Of a stretch of 64,000 bases of DNA, positions 8,160-18,027 are shown in pieces. Every line of letters starts with the position of its first letter. The stretch's first letter is position 1. The stretch is from an uncultured Eubacteriales bacterium (GTDB lineage Bacteria; Bacillota; Clostridia; Peptostreptococcales; Anaerovoracaceae), in contig CACYPK010000004.1 of assembly GCA_902776285.1 (NCBI GenBank), forward strand, positions 1 through 64,000, given 5' to 3'. The notes beneath the pieces are model-generated. The model searched no databases and was not told the origin of the DNA. It worked only from the letters and a program-made list of their open reading frames with translations. The position numbers were made by a program, and so were the translations under genes.

Positions 8160-9371
8160 TCACTTGACGCTTACGAGTTCCAGAAGAACGTCCACCATTT
8201 TCTCAAGCGACTGCACCGGCATGTATTCAGTGTTGGAATGGAAGTTCATTCCGCCTGTCGAGAGGTTAGGGCAAGGGATGCCCCTGTAGGTGAGATCCGC
8301 TCCGTCCGTACCGCCTCTGATAGGCTGTATTATCGGTTCGACTCCGCATGCCCTGAAAGCAGCCTTGGCATTGTCGATAAGAAACATATGCGGTACTATG
8401 AGCTCTTTCATGTTGCGGTACTGGTCGCGTATTTCGAGGGTTATGACATTGCCGTACTTGCCGTTGAGGAAATCGACGCATTTCTGCATCACCATCTTTT
8501 TTTCTTCAAAAGCGAGCAGGTCGTGATCCCTTATGATATAGCGGGATTCCGCCTCCGCGCTTGTTCCCTCCATCCAGGTCATGTGGAAGAACCCCTCGTA
8601 ATCATTTGTATATTCGGGCCGCTGGCTGTGCGGCAGCATCCCGTCCAGTTCCGCTGCGATCCGTACCGCGTTCACCATTATGTTGAAGGCATATCCCGGG
8701 TGGATGTCACGTCCCTTGAAATAGAGGCGTGCTTCGGCAGCGTTGAAGCATTCATACTCCAGTTCTCCGATAGGACCGCCGTCTACCGTATACGCGTAGT
8801 CCACTCCAAAGCCTTCTACGTCGAAGAATTCCGTGCCCTTGCCGATCTCCTCGTCGCGTGTGAAGGCTATGCCTATTTTGCCGTGTGGGATGGAAGGGTC
8901 GTTGATCAGTGTCTCTGCCAGTGTCATGATCTCGGCTATGCCGCCCTTGTCGTCTCCGCCAAGCAGCGACACACCGTCGGTGACTATCAGATCGCAGCCA
9001 ACATATTTCTTCAGATCCGGATAGATAGCCGGGTCGAGTTTGACCGATTCGTTCAGTTTCACTATGCCGCCGTCGTAATTCCTGTGGATCCTCGCGTTGC
9101 TGGCATCGCCCGGCGTTCTCGGAGCGGTATCCATGTGCGCTATGAATCCAAGAGAAGGGACGTCTTTATCCGTATTTGAAGGTATGGTCCCGTATACATA
9201 GCAGTTGCGGTCATCGAGTCTTACATCCGATACGCCTATATCTATCATTTCTTCTGCCAGGAGTCTCGCCAGCCTGAACTGCTTGTAGGTGCTCGGAGAA
9301 GTAGTGCTGTCCTCGTCGGACTGCGTATCTATGGAGATATATCTCATGAACCTGTCAACGATCTTGCTCAT
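8160..9371 (-). CDS. pepT: Peptidase T (tripeptidase, M20B)
   Basis: Cytoplasmic zinc aminotripeptidase that removes the N-terminal residue of tripeptides. The start MSKIVDRFMRYISIDTQSDE is the family N-terminus, and 403 aa is the usual length. Metal-site motifs are present: HMDTAP, then GGDDKGGIAE, then DEEIGKGTEFFD. The late motif IRGGTDGADLTYRGIPCPN also matches. The frame extends 16 codons further upstream but without a family match. The gene is transcribed alone and convergent with the MATE gene. Confidence 0.95.
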   Translation of the reverse strand: MSKIVDRFMRYISIDTQSDEDSTTSPSTYKQFRLARLLAEEMIDIGVSDVRLDDRNCYVYGTIPSNTDKDVPSLGFIAHMDTAPRTPGDASNARIHRNYDGGIVKLNESVKLDPAIYPDLKKYVGCDLIVTDGVSLLGGDDKGGIAEIMTLAETLINDPSIPHGKIGIAFTRDEEIGKGTEFFDVEGFGVDYAYTVDGGPIGELEYECFNAAEARLYFKGRDIHPGYAFNIMVNAVRIAAELDGMLPHSQRPEYTNDYEGFFHMTWMEGTSAEAESRYIIRDHDLLAFEEKKMVMQKCVDFLNGKYGNVITLEIRDQYRNMKELIVPHMFLIDNAKAAFRACGVEPIIQPIRGGTDGADLTYRGIPCPNLSTGGMNFHSNTEYMPVQSLEKMVDVLLELVSVK

Positions 9372-9397
9372 TATCAAAAAACCTCTGTATTTGTAAT

Positions 9398-9428
9398 TTG
9401 CGGAAAAGGCCCGCAGCACAATTATAAT
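9398..9428 (+). promoter_or_regulatory. Possible promoter for the nitroreductase
   Basis: A perfect TATAAT at 9423-9428 has TTGCGG 19 nt upstream. The -10 is strong, the -35 and spacing are weak. It lies in the divergent gap between pepT and the nitroreductase. Confidence 0.4.
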
Positions 9429-9503
9429 TATTTCGTGGTAAAATCACAAACAGGAAAAGGATATTTGTCACTGAACAGGGCCGTATTACCGGAAGGGACC
9501 GAC

Positions 9504-10232
9504 ATGAATGATGTTATTAAGCAATTGACGGAAAGAAAGTCCGTGCGCGCCTTTACGGACAGGGAGATCGATGAGAACATAGTCCGGGAAATCCTGCTGG
9601 CGGCGGTAAACGCTCCGACGGCGGGCAACCAGCAGCTGTACACGATATTGAGGATCAGCGATCCTGAGATACTAGCCGCGCTTGTGGAATCATGCGATCA
9701 TCAGCCGTTCATAGCTAAGGGAAAGCTTGTGCTGCTGTTCTGCGCCGACTGTCTCAAGTGGTACGAGGCGTTCAGGCACGCGGGCTGCGAACCAAGGGAG
9801 CCCGGCGCGGGAGATCTTCTTCTGGCGGTAGATGACGCACTGATAGCCGCGCAGAACGCCGTGGTCGCCGCGCATTCGTACGGCATAGGCTCATGCTACA
9901 TAGGGGATATCATGGAGAACATGGAGACTCAGAGAGAGATACTCGGACTGCCCGAATATGTATTCCCTGCTGCGCTTCTTGTGTTCGGATACCCGACGGA
10001 GCAGCAGAAGAACAGAAAAAAACCGGAGCGGGCCGATCTGAAACATATCGTTCACATCGACCGCTACCGGCATATGGATGAAGATGAACTCAGGGAGATG
10101 CTCCGCAAGAGCATGCCCGATGAAGAGTTCGACGCCTGGATCAAGGCGTTTTTCAAGAGAAAGTACGATTCTGACTTTTCCAGGGAAATGACCCGGTCGG
10201 TAGAAAAGTACCTAGAGCAATTCAGAAAATGA
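9504..10232 (+). CDS. Nitroreductase family protein
   Basis: FMN-dependent oxidoreductase of the NfsA/FRP-like superfamily, 242 aa. The N-terminus LTERKSVRAFTDREID carries the flavin-phosphate-binding basic motif of the family. NAPTAGNQQ and the later GSCYIGD segment are also typical. The start at 9504 is chosen because GGAAGGGA lies 5 nt upstream and family members begin just before this basic motif; a GTG at 9435 in frame lacks a good site. The physiological substrate is unknown. The C-terminal 60 residues are highly charged and extend beyond the core fold. Confidence 0.88.
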   Translation: MNDVIKQLTERKSVRAFTDREIDENIVREILLAAVNAPTAGNQQLYTILRISDPEILAALVESCDHQPFIAKGKLVLLFCADCLKWYEAFRHAGCEPREPGAGDLLLAVDDALIAAQNAVVAAHSYGIGSCYIGDIMENMETQREILGLPEYVFPAALLVFGYPTEQQKNRKKPERADLKHIVHIDRYRHMDEDELREMLRKSMPDEEFDAWIKAFFKRKYDSDFSREMTRSVEKYLEQFRK

Positions 10233-10239
10233 TCCCTGC

Positions 10240-11274
10240 TTAATTGTTTACGGTCACATTGCCTGCGAGGACTTGTTTATAGTCCTCGTAGTTCTTTTTG
10301 AGAAGGTTAGGGGTATCGAGCTCATATGGGCAGTGAGCCGAACACTGACCGCATTCTATGCAGTCCTCGATCTTTTTCATCTCGTTCTGCCAGTGCTCAG
10401 TAAGCCACGCGTCTGAAGGCGCGCGCCTCAGCATGAGCGACATCCTTGCGCAGTTATTGATGGCTATGCCGACAGGGCAGGTAGCAAGGCAGTAGCCGCA
10501 TCCCCTGCAGAAATCGCCCGCCAGCTCGGCTTTTTCCTTTTCTATGTATGCCCGCATCTCGTCCGTAAGGACAGGCGTATCATCCATGTATGAGAGCCAT
10601 TCATCCAGCTCGTGTTCTCTCTGGACTCCCCAGATAGGCAGCACGTTCGGATAGTCTTCAAGGTAGGCCATGGCGACGTCAGACCTCGATATAAGGCCAC
10701 CGGCAAGTCCTTTCATGGCGATGAATCCCATGTTCTTATCCGCGCAGAGTTTCGCGAGGCGTATCTCCTGGTCTCCGGAAAGATAGCTGAACGGGAACTG
10801 CATGGTCTCATAGAGCCCTGACTCGACCAGATCGAAGGCTACGCCTATCCTGTGAGCGGTCACTCCGATGTGGCGGATCTTTCCGGCTTCTTTGGCTTCC
10901 AGAAGAGCCTCATAGACTCCCGTGCCGTCACCCGGCTGATAGACTCTGTCGACCATGTGCAGCTGATAAACATCGATATAGTCAGTGCGGAGTTCGCGCA
11001 AAGATGTTGCCAGGTCTTCTCTGACCTTGTCTCCGGTCGTACCGGTCGTCTTTGTGGCGATATAGACCTTGTCGCGCATGCCTTCAAAGGCGATGCCGAG
11101 CTTGGTCTCGCTGTCTGTGTATGCTCTCGCGGTATCAAAATAGCGCATTCCGCCTTCATATGCCTTGCGAAGCAGGGCGACCGCGTCTTCAGTTGAGCGT
11201 CTCTGTATCGGAAGAGCTCCGAACGCGTTCTGCGGCACCGTGATGCCTGTGCTGCCGAGTGTAAGTTTTCTCAT
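10240..11274 (-). CDS. Aldo/keto reductase with ferredoxin-type 4Fe-4S domain
   Basis: 344-aa oxidoreductase. The AKR barrel occupies about residues 1-245 with the catalytic tetrad Asp47, Tyr52, Lys75 and His106. It is followed by two cysteine clusters, Cys256/259/262/266 and Cys305/308/311/315, arranged as in bacterial 2x4Fe-4S domains. This combination is common in anaerobes and suggests electron exchange with ferredoxin rather than only NADPH. AAAGGAGG with 8-nt spacing supports the start. The substrate is unknown. The gene is convergent with the nitroreductase (7 nt apart) with no clear terminator between. Confidence 0.92.
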   Translation of the reverse strand: MRKLTLGSTGITVPQNAFGALPIQRRSTEDAVALLRKAYEGGMRYFDTARAYTDSETKLGIAFEGMRDKVYIATKTTGTTGDKVREDLATSLRELRTDYIDVYQLHMVDRVYQPGDGTGVYEALLEAKEAGKIRHIGVTAHRIGVAFDLVESGLYETMQFPFSYLSGDQEIRLAKLCADKNMGFIAMKGLAGGLISRSDVAMAYLEDYPNVLPIWGVQREHELDEWLSYMDDTPVLTDEMRAYIEKEKAELAGDFCRGCGYCLATCPVGIAINNCARMSLMLRRAPSDAWLTEHWQNEMKKIEDCIECGQCSAHCPYELDTPNLLKKNYEDYKQVLAGNVTVNN

Positions 11275-11413
11275 TTAAAGAGCCTCCTTTCTCCCTCAGA
11301 CCAATTTTAACAATCTGAGCCGCGGGATGTCTACATTTTGTTCTCGGAAGGGCGTAATTATGATAGTATTTACACATAAGAGTAAACAATTGGATCGGAA
11401 AGGAGACCGGGAG

Positions 11414-12082
11414 ATGTTTCAATTCTGGGGTGACGGTTCTCAGCTTTCGATGGACCTTGTGAATGCCATTCAGGTCCGCAGCACAGAGAACTTCAACTGG
11501 ACGTTCATATTCATTCTTGCTGTCGTGTTCTACGTGTACTGGACTGAAATCCACAACAAGAACTACGACATGATTTACGCCGGGCTGGCGCTCTACGGAG
11601 TGCACTGGCTGTACGAGATCGGCAACGCCGTCATCGCGCACTTCGCGGGATATCCGCTGTGGTCGGTCAGCAACGCGTCGACGACCTTCATTCTGCTGAT
11701 CGGCGTGAGCTGGGAACTCTCAATGATGTTCTCGCTGGCAGGCATGATATCACTCAAAATGCTGCCGGAAGACCGAAGCGCACGGTACTTCGCGAAGAAC
11801 GGAAAGAAGGGCATAGACTGCAAGCTGGCGGGAGCCATAAGCATGGCGCTGCTGTTCGCTCTTGTAGAATCCTTCCTCGCGGCTACATCGAACCACTCGT
11901 TCATCTGGGTGTACAAATGGTGGGGAGTGCTTCCGGTATTCATCACCACATACATTCCGTTCTTCCTGGCATCAAACTACGTTCCTGACATGGAACCGGC
12001 AAAGAGAAAGAGATTCCTCATTATAGTATGGGGCCTTGTGGCTCTGCTGCTGGTGACACTCATACCTCTGGGCATCATCTGA
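11414..12082 (+). CDS. Unknown multi-pass membrane protein
   Basis: 222-aa protein with about six hydrophobic segments; I do not recognise a family. A soluble N-terminal stretch of about 30 residues is followed by FIFILAVVFYVYWTEI and further helices rich in Trp and Tyr (WLYEIGNAVIAHF, WVYKWWGVL). A basic loop (FAKNGKKGIDCK) lies between helices. The start is fixed by AAAGGAG at 11399 with 8-nt spacing; the frame extends 29 codons upstream without support. It is flanked by a divergent reductase and a strong terminator, so it is a single-gene unit. Confidence 0.75.
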   Translation: MFQFWGDGSQLSMDLVNAIQVRSTENFNWTFIFILAVVFYVYWTEIHNKNYDMIYAGLALYGVHWLYEIGNAVIAHFAGYPLWSVSNASTTFILLIGVSWELSMMFSLAGMISLKMLPEDRSARYFAKNGKKGIDCKLAGAISMALLFALVESFLAATSNHSFIWVYKWWGVLPVFITTYIPFFLASNYVPDMEPAKRKRFLIIVWGLVALLLVTLIPLGII

Positions 12083-12105
12083 TCAATCAGAATAATATAC
12101 GCAAA

Positions 12106-12155
12106 AAGATCACGCGGTCCTTCGCCTCGCTGCCGGCGAAAGACCGCGTGATCTT
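12106..12155. terminator. Very strong bidirectional terminator
   Basis: AAGATCACGCGGTC (12106-12119) pairs perfectly with its complement at 12142-12155. After one C/A mismatch a further 6 bp (TTCGCC/GGCGAA) closes around an 8-nt loop. Five A precede it. It separates the membrane-protein gene from the convergent cellobiose phosphorylase. Confidence 0.85.
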
Positions 12156-12183
12156 ATGTATTTAGGAGTTAATGAAGAAAAAA

Positions 12184-14619
12184 CTATCTTATGTTGATGC
12201 GGACGTCAATGTCCGACGGTGTATCCGGCACCGGTATAAGGTTGCCGGCGGCAGCCTCTCCGTTCACCGTTATCGATGCGCTGCCTTTTTCCGTACCGCC
12301 GCTGTTTTCGACACTTATATGATATGTCGATCCGCGGAATCTGCGTACGCAGCTGTATGATCCGATCTCAGGAGGCAGGCAAGGGTCGACGCGAAGTCCG
12401 TCCAGTTCCGGTCTTATTCCCAGGATGTACTGGCTCACGCAGACAAACGACCATGCGGCGGTACCTGTCAGCCAGCTGTTCTTGCCCTCGCCGTGAGTCG
12501 CGGCGTCTCTGCCCGCGATCGTCTGGCAATACGCGTAAGGTTCGGTGCGGTGCACCTCGCTTATGTCTTCAAGGAATACCGGGTTTGTCTTGCGGTACAC
12601 TTCGAACGCGCGACTGCCGTGCCCGAGCATTGCTTCTGAAATGGCTATCCACGGGTTGCAGTGACAGAATATGCTCGCGTTTTCCTTGTAACCCGGAGGA
12701 TATGATGTGATCTCACCGAGCTCAAGGCGGTATCTCGTATAAGCAGGCTGAAGGACCATTATGCCGTATTCGGTATCAAGGTGCTTTTCTACGCTCCTGA
12801 GCGCTGCTTCCGCTTCGCCCGTGTCTTTTCCGATTTCGGCCATGACGCACATTCCCTGCGGCTCTATAAATATGCGGCCCTCATCACAGACCTTGCTGCC
12901 GACAGGGGCTCCGAACGCGTCATACGCTCTTACGAACCATTCTCCGTCCCATCCCGCGTCGAGCACTGCGTCGCGCATCCTCTTGACCTTGGTAAGGACA
13001 TCAGCCGCTTCTTCCTTGAGACCGATGCGTATCAGGATGTCTGCGAATTCCTTGCCGTACTTTACATACATACCGGCTATGAACACGCTCTCGGCGACCG
13101 GTCCTTCGCTCGGCCCGGTGATCTGGAAACTTTCGCCCGGGTGCTTTGAAAAGCAGTTGAGGTTCAGGCAGTCATTCCAGTCCGCGCGTCCTATGAGCGG
13201 AAGGGAATGAGGGCCAAGATGTGTCGTCGTATAATCAAAGCTTCTTCTGAGGTGTTCCAGAAGGGAAGCCTTGTCATCTTCGTTGCTGTCAAACGTGCAC
13301 TGCTCATCAAGGATGCTGAGATCGCCGGTCTCTTTCAGATAGGCAGAGACGCATGCGATCAGCCAGAGAGGGTCATCGTTGAAACCGCTCCCGACTTCCA
13401 TGTTGCCTCGCTTGGTCAGAGGCTGATACTGGTGATAAGTGCTTCCGTCAGGGAACTGAGTGTTCGCTATATCGATAATTCTTTCGCGGGCCCTTTCCGG
13501 TATCAGGTGGACGAATCCGAGGAGATCCTGGCAGGAGTCGCGGAATCCCATACCGCGTCCGAGGCCGCTCTCATAGTAGCTGGCGGACCTGCTCATGTTG
13601 AACGTGACCATGCACTGATACTGGTTCCAGATGTTTACAGCCCTGTCGAGCTTCTCGTTGCCCGAATCGACCTTATATCCGGAAAGAAGATCCTTCCAGT
13701 AGTTCCTGAGTTCATGCAGCGCGGAGTCGAACTGATCGTCAGTGCTGAAAAGGGAGATCAGTCTGTCCGCGGGATCTTTATTGATGATTCCCGGAGCTTT
13801 GAATTTCTTTTCAGCAGGGTTGCTGCAGTATCCGAGAATGAATATGCACGAATACAGTTTTCCCGGAGCAAGTGTGATCTTCAGATGGTGGCTGCCGACA
13901 GGAGCCCATCCGTGGGCGATGCTGTCATAGCTGACCCCGGCTTCCACAGCGCGAGGGTTGCCTGCGCCGTTATAAAGGCCGACGAATTCATCGCGGCTCG
14001 TATCAAATCCACAGATATCCTTATTCACATGGAATACTGCGTAGTGATCTCTGCGCTCACGGTATTCGGTCTTATGGTAAATAGTGCTTCCTTCGACTTC
14101 CACCTCGCCGATGGAAAAGTTCCTCTGGAAATTGGATGCGTCATCCTGAGCGTTCCAGAGACAGAACTCCACATAACTGTAGAGATCGATCTCCTTTGGC
14201 TCCGCTGAACGGTTCATAAGCGTCAGCCGTGTAAGCTCGCAGTTCTCATGAAGAGGGACGAACACTTCCTGAACGACATCAAGGCCGTTCTTTGAGGCTT
14301 CGAATACGGTGTATCCGAGCCCGTGTCTGCATTTGTAGGAGTCGAGAGGAGTCTTTACCGGCTGCCATCCCGGATTCCAGATGCAGTTCCCATCCTTTAT
14401 ATAGTAGTAATGACCGCCGCAGTCCATGGGACTGTTGTTGTAGCGGTAGCGGGTGAGCCTCAGGAGCTTTGCGTCCTTATAGAAACAGTAGCCGCCGGAT
14501 GTATTTGAGATCAGCCTGAAAAAATCCTGTGATCCGAGATAGTTGATCCACGGAAGGGGAGTCTCAGGCGTAGTTATCACATATTCACTGTTGATATCAT
14601 CGAAGTATCCGTATTTCAT
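12184..14619 (-). CDS. Cellobiose phosphorylase (GH94)
   Basis: Cytoplasmic inverting phosphorylase that converts cellobiose and phosphate to glucose 1-phosphate and glucose, saving one ATP. It has 811 aa, the length of characterised cellobiose phosphorylases and shorter than cellodextrin or laminaribiose phosphorylases. The N-terminus ([28 protein letters not shown]) and the catalytic motif [10 protein letters not shown] are typical; Asp483 is the expected general acid. AGGAGC lies 6 nt before the ATG. It diverges from a LacI regulator with operator copies on both sides, so it is probably repressed by it. Cellobiose as substrate is a family inference. Confidence 0.93.
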   Translation of the reverse strand: MKYGYFDDINSEYVITTPETPLPWINYLGSQDFFRLISNTSGGYCFYKDAKLLRLTRYRYNNSPMDCGGHYYYIKDGNCIWNPGWQPVKTPLDSYKCRHGLGYTVFEASKNGLDVVQEVFVPLHENCELTRLTLMNRSAEPKEIDLYSYVEFCLWNAQDDASNFQRNFSIGEVEVEGSTIYHKTEYRERRDHYAVFHVNKDICGFDTSRDEFVGLYNGAGNPRAVEAGVSYDSIAHGWAPVGSHHLKITLAPGKLYSCIFILGYCSNPAEKKFKAPGIINKDPADRLISLFSTDDQFDSALHELRNYWKDLLSGYKVDSGNEKLDRAVNIWNQYQCMVTFNMSRSASYYESGLGRGMGFRDSCQDLLGFVHLIPERARERIIDIANTQFPDGSTYHQYQPLTKRGNMEVGSGFNDDPLWLIACVSAYLKETGDLSILDEQCTFDSNEDDKASLLEHLRRSFDYTTTHLGPHSLPLIGRADWNDCLNLNCFSKHPGESFQITGPSEGPVAESVFIAGMYVKYGKEFADILIRIGLKEEAADVLTKVKRMRDAVLDAGWDGEWFVRAYDAFGAPVGSKVCDEGRIFIEPQGMCVMAEIGKDTGEAEAALRSVEKHLDTEYGIMVLQPAYTRYRLELGEITSYPPGYKENASIFCHCNPWIAISEAMLGHGSRAFEVYRKTNPVFLEDISEVHRTEPYAYCQTIAGRDAATHGEGKNSWLTGTAAWSFVCVSQYILGIRPELDGLRVDPCLPPEIGSYSCVRRFRGSTYHISVENSGGTEKGSASITVNGEAAAGNLIPVPDTPSDIDVRINIR

Positions 14620-14634
14620 GTTTTGCTCCTGCTA

Positions 14635-14650
14635 GCGAATACGTTTTCGC
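14635..14650. promoter_or_regulatory. LacI-type operator at the cellobiose phosphorylase promoter
   Basis: GCGAATACGTTTTCGC is the exact reverse complement of the operator at 14818. It lies 12 bp downstream of the minus-strand -10, over the expected transcription start, so binding would block initiation. Confidence 0.75.
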
Positions 14651-14662
14651 ATATCTAAGGTC

Positions 14663-14692
14663 ATTATACGGGCGACAGGTGTTATTTGTAAA
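14663..14692 (-). promoter_or_regulatory. Promoter of the cellobiose phosphorylase gene
   Basis: On the minus strand, TTTACA (14692-14687) and a perfect TATAAT (14668-14663) are 18 nt apart; TTACAA with 17-nt spacing is the alternative -35. The operator lies immediately downstream. Confidence 0.75.
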
Positions 14693-14782
14693 GAAAAAAG
14701 TGAAAAAAGCCTGAAAAAAGACGAAAACTGAAAACGGGCAGAGAGTTTCCAAGCGAAAAAACTCAAAAAAACAAAAACGCTA

Positions 14783-14811
14783 TTGACTAAAACGATTTCG
14801 CAAATTACAAT
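14783..14811 (+). promoter_or_regulatory. Promoter of the lacI-family gene
   Basis: TTGACT (14783-14788) and TACAAT (14806-14811) are separated by exactly 17 nt. A degenerate operator-like sequence (AAAACGATTTCGC) fills the spacer and a perfect operator begins 6 nt after the -10, so the regulator probably represses itself. Confidence 0.8.
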
Positions 14812-14817
14812 AAAGTT

Positions 14818-14833
14818 GCGAAAACGTATTCGC
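14818..14833. promoter_or_regulatory. LacI-type operator at the regulator's own promoter
   Basis: GCGAAAACGTATTCGC is a near-palindrome with the central CG of LacI-family sites. It is identical, inverted, to the site at 14635, giving two matched operators about 180 bp apart that could also support looping. Confidence 0.75.
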
Positions 14834-14878
14834 ATTTTTAGCCGAAAACACCCCGAAACACCGCAAAAAGGAGGGAAA

Positions 14879-15886
14879 ATGGTCACAATCAAAGATATTT
14901 CCAAAAAATGCGGCGTTTCCCCTGCAACTGTTTCGAAGGCGCTGAACGGATATGACGACATACGCCCGGAGACAGTAGAGCTGGTTCAGCGGACGGCAAG
15001 AGAACTCAACTATACACCGAACGCCGCGGCCAGACTGCTCAAGACCAACAGATCCCATAACATAGGAGTTCTGTTCATCGATGACAGCATGAGCGGTCTG
15101 ACACACGAATACTTCTCACACATCCTCAACAGCGTGAAGGAGGAAGCCGAGGCGAACGGATACGATATAACATTCATCAGCAACAACATTGGCAAGCAGA
15201 AGACATCATTCCTTCAGCACTGCAGATACCGCAACTGCGACGGCGTCGTGATAGCCAACGTTGACTTCCTTAACACAGAGGTCATTGAACTCGTAAACAG
15301 CGAGTATCCTGTAGTGACCATCGACTATTCATTCGACAAAGCAAGTTCGGTGAACTCAGATAACCAGGAGGGAGCCTACGCGCTTGCTTCTTACATGATC
15401 GACCGGGGGCACACGAGGATAGCGTTCATACACGGTGAACACACTCTGGTCACACAGAAACGTATCAACGGCTACAAGAGAGCCATGGAAGAACACGGCA
15501 TAGAAGTGCCTCCTGAATATATATCCGAAGCGATATACCACGATGTTAAATCGGTAAGGAAGGAGACAGCAGCATTGCTCGACCTTCCGGAACCTCCGAC
15601 AGCGATCATGTTCCCTGACGACTATGCTTACATGGGAGGCCAGGCGGAGATACTCGAAAGAGGGCTTAACATACCGGGCGATATAAGCGTCTGCGGATAT
15701 GACGGCGTAAACCTCGCGAAGATACTCGATCCCAAACTCACCACATGGGAGCAGGATACGGATCAACTGGGAAGGATCGCTGTAAAAAAGCTGATCGACC
15801 GGATAGAAAAACCGCGCACGGCGATACCTGAATACATCGTCGTCAAAGGCAAACTGTTTGCAGGCGAGACTGTCAAACAGATCTGA
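14879..15886 (+). CDS. LacI-family transcriptional regulator
   Basis: 335-aa DNA-binding repressor. The helix-turn-helix is at residues 4-23 (IKDISKKCGVSPATVSKALNG), followed by the hinge helix NAAARLLKTN and a periplasmic-binding-protein-like ligand domain (about 60-335). The start is set by AAAGGAGGG just upstream; the longer frame from 14783 is promoter sequence. It heads the unit leading to the GH3 gene 30 nt downstream and diverges from cellobiose phosphorylase. The inducer is probably a beta-glucoside or related sugar; this is inferred from neighbours only. Confidence 0.95.
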   Translation: MVTIKDISKKCGVSPATVSKALNGYDDIRPETVELVQRTARELNYTPNAAARLLKTNRSHNIGVLFIDDSMSGLTHEYFSHILNSVKEEAEANGYDITFISNNIGKQKTSFLQHCRYRNCDGVVIANVDFLNTEVIELVNSEYPVVTIDYSFDKASSVNSDNQEGAYALASYMIDRGHTRIAFIHGEHTLVTQKRINGYKRAMEEHGIEVPPEYISEAIYHDVKSVRKETAALLDLPEPPTAIMFPDDYAYMGGQAEILERGLNIPGDISVCGYDGVNLAKILDPKLTTWEQDTDQLGRIAVKKLIDRIEKPRTAIPEYIVVKGKLFAGETVKQI

Positions 15887-15916
15887 TAATAAGAAAGTAC
15901 AGAAAGACTCACATCA

Positions 15917-18010
15917 ATGACGCGCGAACAGGCAAGAAAAGCAGCAGAAGAACTGGTAAGCCGTATGACGGTTGAAGAGATGGCCGGACAGCTGCGCTTC
16001 GATGCGGGCGCGGTAGAAAGACTCGGCGTTCCGGAATACAACTGGTGGAACGAAGCGCTTCACGGTGTAGCCCGCGGAGGCACGGCAACTGTTTTCCCTC
16101 AGGCAATAGGGATGGCCGCTATGTTCGATGATGAGTTTCTTGAAAAAGTCGCCGACACGATCGCGACGGAGGCCAGGGCCAAGTACAACGCTTTCTCTGC
16201 AGAAGGCGACAGGGACATATATCACGGCCTGACAATGTGGTCGCCGAACATCAACATCTTTCGCGACCCAAGGTGGGGCCGGGGCCACGAGACATACGGT
16301 GAGGATCCTTATCTTACCTCACGCATGGGCAAGGCCTTTGTCCGCGGCCTGCAGGGCACGGGTGAAACAATGAAAACATCTGCCTGCGCCAAGCACTTCG
16401 CGGTCCACAGCGGACCGGAGGCCCTGCGCCACGAGTTCAACGCCATAGCTTCCGGGAAGGACATGACGGAGACTTATCTGCCGGCGTTCAAGGCGCTGGT
16501 GTGCGAAGCCGGTGTCGAGTCCGTAATGGGAGCTTACAACCGCACAAACGGCGAGCCGTGCTGCGCAAGCCCCGCTCTGATGAAACTGCTCAGAGAGGAT
16601 TGGGGATTTGAAGGCCACTTCGTTTCGGATTGCTGGGCGATCCGGGACTTCCATGAGAACCACAGATTGACTTCAGGACCGACGGAATCCGTCGCCATGG
16701 CGCTCAAGGCGGGCTGCGACCTCAACTGCGGCTGCACCTATGAATACATCATGGAGGCCTACGAAGAGGGAAAGATAACCGAAGAGGACATCCGCCGCAG
16801 CGCGGTCAGAGTATTCACAACACGCTTCCTGCTCGGAATACTCGGAGACGAGGGCAGTGAATACGATACCATCCCTTACGAAGTCGTTGAATGCAAGGAA
16901 CATCAGACAATGGCATATCAGGCCGCTCTGAAATCCTGTGTACTTCTGAAAAATAACGGGATGCTGCCGTTGGACATAGAAAAATGCGGCACTATCGGGG
17001 TCATCGGACCGAACGCGAACAGCCGCGCCGCTCTGATCGGAAACTACCACGGCGTACCGTCAAGATTCGTAACGGTCCTTGAGGGCATACAGGCTGTGGC
17101 GGCCGGAAAGAACCGGGTGATCTATTCTCAGGGCTGCGATCTGTTCATGGACTTCGTAGAAGCGCTGGCAAAGCCGGATGACCGCATCGCCGAGGCTGTA
17201 ACGGTCGCTAAAAGAAGCGATACCGTCATACTCGTTCTGGGACTGGATGAGACGCTTGAGGGAGAAGAGGGAGACACCGGAAACAGCTACAATTCCGGAG
17301 ACAAGGAAGACCTGCTTCTTCCGGCATCACAGAGAAGGCTCCTTAAGAAAGTGCTCGAAGTCGGGAAGCCTACGGTGGTGATCCTGATGGCCGGAAGCTC
17401 GATCGATCTGACAGAGGCCGAGGAGAACGCGGACGCGATCCTCCTCACGTGGTATCCGGGAGCGCTCGGCGGCAAGGCAGCAGCCGATCTCCTTTTCGGA
17501 AAGGAATCCCCATCCGGGAAACTGCCGGTGACGTTCTACCGCAACGAGGCGCTGGATGAAATGTCTGACTTCACAGACTACTCGATGGCCGGCCGCACTT
17601 ACAGATACTATCAGGGAACTCCGCTTTATCCTTTCGGTTACGGACTGAGCTACGGAAAGTGCAGTATCCTCGATGTCAGGGCAGACGGCAGCACCGCCTG
17701 TGTGAAAGTCAGAAACGACGGTGAAGTTGAGACAGATGAAGTCATAGAACTTTATCTGCACGACGAAGACTCGCCGGACGCGACGCCTAATCCGGTACTC
17801 TGCGGATTCAAAAGGATACGTCTGAAGGCAAAAGAAGAAGAAGAGTTTTCACTCACGATCGATCCAAACGCGTTTACCGTTGTTGACGATGAGGGAAAGC
17901 GCATTCCGGGAAGCGGTAAGTGGAAGCTGTTTGCCGGATTCGGAGCGCCGGATGAAAGAACTGAAGAGCTGACGGGCCGCAAGCCGGTCTGCACAGCGAT
18001 AACCGGGTAA
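15917..18010 (+). CDS. GH3 beta-glycosidase (beta-glucosidase/beta-xylosidase type)
   Basis: 697-aa enzyme with classical GH3 order: TIM barrel (1-300), alpha/beta sandwich (about 330-570) and FnIII-like C-domain (about 585-690). The nucleophile is Asp238 in VSDCWAI, and Lys159-His160 (AKHFAVHSGPE) is a substrate-site pair. The early motif NWWNEALHGVARGG resembles GH3 enzymes acting on xylosides as well as glucosides, so xylosidase activity is possible; the xylulokinase downstream makes this attractive. No signal peptide, so it acts on imported oligosaccharides. The ribosome site is weak. Confidence 0.92.
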   Translation: MTREQARKAAEELVSRMTVEEMAGQLRFDAGAVERLGVPEYNWWNEALHGVARGGTATVFPQAIGMAAMFDDEFLEKVADTIATEARAKYNAFSAEGDRDIYHGLTMWSPNINIFRDPRWGRGHETYGEDPYLTSRMGKAFVRGLQGTGETMKTSACAKHFAVHSGPEALRHEFNAIASGKDMTETYLPAFKALVCEAGVESVMGAYNRTNGEPCCASPALMKLLREDWGFEGHFVSDCWAIRDFHENHRLTSGPTESVAMALKAGCDLNCGCTYEYIMEAYEEGKITEEDIRRSAVRVFTTRFLLGILGDEGSEYDTIPYEVVECKEHQTMAYQAALKSCVLLKNNGMLPLDIEKCGTIGVIGPNANSRAALIGNYHGVPSRFVTVLEGIQAVAAGKNRVIYSQGCDLFMDFVEALAKPDDRIAEAVTVAKRSDTVILVLGLDETLEGEEGDTGNSYNSGDKEDLLLPASQRRLLKKVLEVGKPTVVILMAGSSIDLTEAEENADAILLTWYPGALGGKAAADLLFGKESPSGKLPVTFYRNEALDEMSDFTDYSMAGRTYRYYQGTPLYPFGYGLSYGKCSILDVRADGSTACVKVRNDGEVETDEVIELYLHDEDSPDATPNPVLCGFKRIRLKAKEEEEFSLTIDPNAFTVVDDEGKRIPGSGKWKLFAGFGAPDERTEELTGRKPVCTAITG

Positions 18011-18027
18011 AGACCTGAAAAACATAG

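Noticed and set aside
8238-9179. A 313-codon plus-strand frame inside pepT
   Set aside because: The minus strand encodes an unmistakable peptidase T over the whole stretch; the plus frame has no recognisable domains or ribosome site.
13207-14208. A 333-codon plus-strand frame inside cellobiose phosphorylase
   Set aside because: Antisense shadow of the GH94 gene with no coding features of its own.
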